Made by a program: the position numbers and the translations under genes
NCBI RefSeq assembly: GCF_020882245.1
Contig: NC_083598.1
Location: forward strand, 36,245,858 to 36,309,857
Direction: 5' to 3'
DNA: 64,000 nt
From: Rhopalosiphum padi
Lineage: Eukaryota > Arthropoda > Insecta > Hemiptera > Aphididae
Part shown: piece after piece, positions 63,864 to 64,000 of the stretch
How the letters are laid out: the number at the start of each line of letters is the position of its first letter
How positions within the stretch are numbered: position 1 is the first letter of the stretch
Notes under the pieces: generated by a model
What the model saw: only the letters and a program-made list of their open reading frames with translations
Database searches by the model: none
Told to the model about the DNA's origin: nothing

Positions 63864-64000
63864 ATGACGTATATATATATAATAGAAGTGGCGCCATTTG
63901 AGGGGGTAAAGGGTATACTTTGCAATGCACTTTACTGCATCTTATTGGCCTGCCATAAAATATACAAACGTGATGAAGGCCTACGTGATAAAGTTAAAAT
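63864..64000 (+). CDS. Possible start of an unidentified protein, cut by the window edge
   Basis: From an ATG at 63864 the + strand stays open to the edge, 45 codons. After MTYIYIIE it reads VAPFEGVKGILCNALYCILL, then ACHKIYKRDEGLRDKVK. The part after residue 8 is GC-richer than the flanks and uses mixed codons, with one hydrophobic stretch followed by a basic, charged segment. I do not recognise it. It may be an exon whose true start is elsewhere, or chance. Confidence 0.25.
   Translation, partial: MTYIYIIEVAPFEGVKGILCNALYCILLACHKIYKRDEGLRDKVK

Overview
The window is eukaryotic nuclear DNA, most likely from a hemipteran insect and probably an aphid. By eye roughly three quarters of the bases are A or T. 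Genes are split by GT-AG introns, exons stand out as GC-richer islands, intron lengths run from about 70 bp to several kb, and the dispersed elements (a Helitron remnant, a short hAT-type element, a 5S-rRNA-like element) are animal types. The host assignment is an inference from composition and gene families; no marker in the window proves it. There is no bacterial-style operon, CRISPR array, rRNA operon or convincing complete tRNA.

Three protein genes can be supported. (1) On the + strand at 13.5-17.45 kb lie three exons encoding the C-terminal half (TM4 to the C-tail) of a rhodopsin-class G-protein-coupled receptor, tentatively of the insect prostaglandin-E2-receptor-like group. Exons for the N-terminus and TM1-3 were not found. 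(2) On the - strand at 33.44-30.68 kb lie three exons encoding most of a two-pore-domain potassium channel of the TWIK-1/KCNK1 type. Both pores (GYGH and GLGD) and TM2-TM4 are present; the exon for TM1 and the extracellular cap was not found. (3) On the + strand at 35.33-35.74 kb is a complete, compact three-exon gene for an 88-residue mitochondrial ATPase inhibitor (IF1 family) with introns of 72 and 71 bp. No long open frame reveals it; it was found by joining exons.

Layout: 1-5.7 kb AT-rich, no gene; 5.9-6.55 kb a CpG-rich, promoter-like island; about 6.56-7.22 kb a decayed Helitron end; 7.2-10.6 kb AT-rich; 10.6-11.7 kb a mixed GC-richer island with a 5S-rRNA-like stretch and exon-like fragments; 13.5-17.7 kb the receptor; 17.7-23.6 kb empty; 23.6-24.5 kb a second CpG-rich island, a structured MITE-like element and a tRNA-like or hairpin segment; 24.5-30.6 kb mostly empty; 30.6-33.5 kb the potassium channel, with a hAT-type MITE in its first visible intron; 35.3-35.7 kb IF1; 35.8-63.8 kb a long gene-poor tract of AT-rich sequence, microsatellites, hairpins and a few unexplained GC-richer islands; a short open frame runs off the right edge.

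The three genes share no pathway: a surface receptor, a background K+ channel and an inhibitor of mitochondrial ATP synthase. If the missing first exon of the channel lies upstream of 35.8 kb, IF1 would be nested antisense in the channel's intron. Nothing in the window amounts to a clearly new multi-gene system. The observations most worth a second look are the hidden IF1 gene and its placement, a stop-free 93-bp intron (31 codons) inside the channel between pore 2 and TM4, and several structured short repeats.
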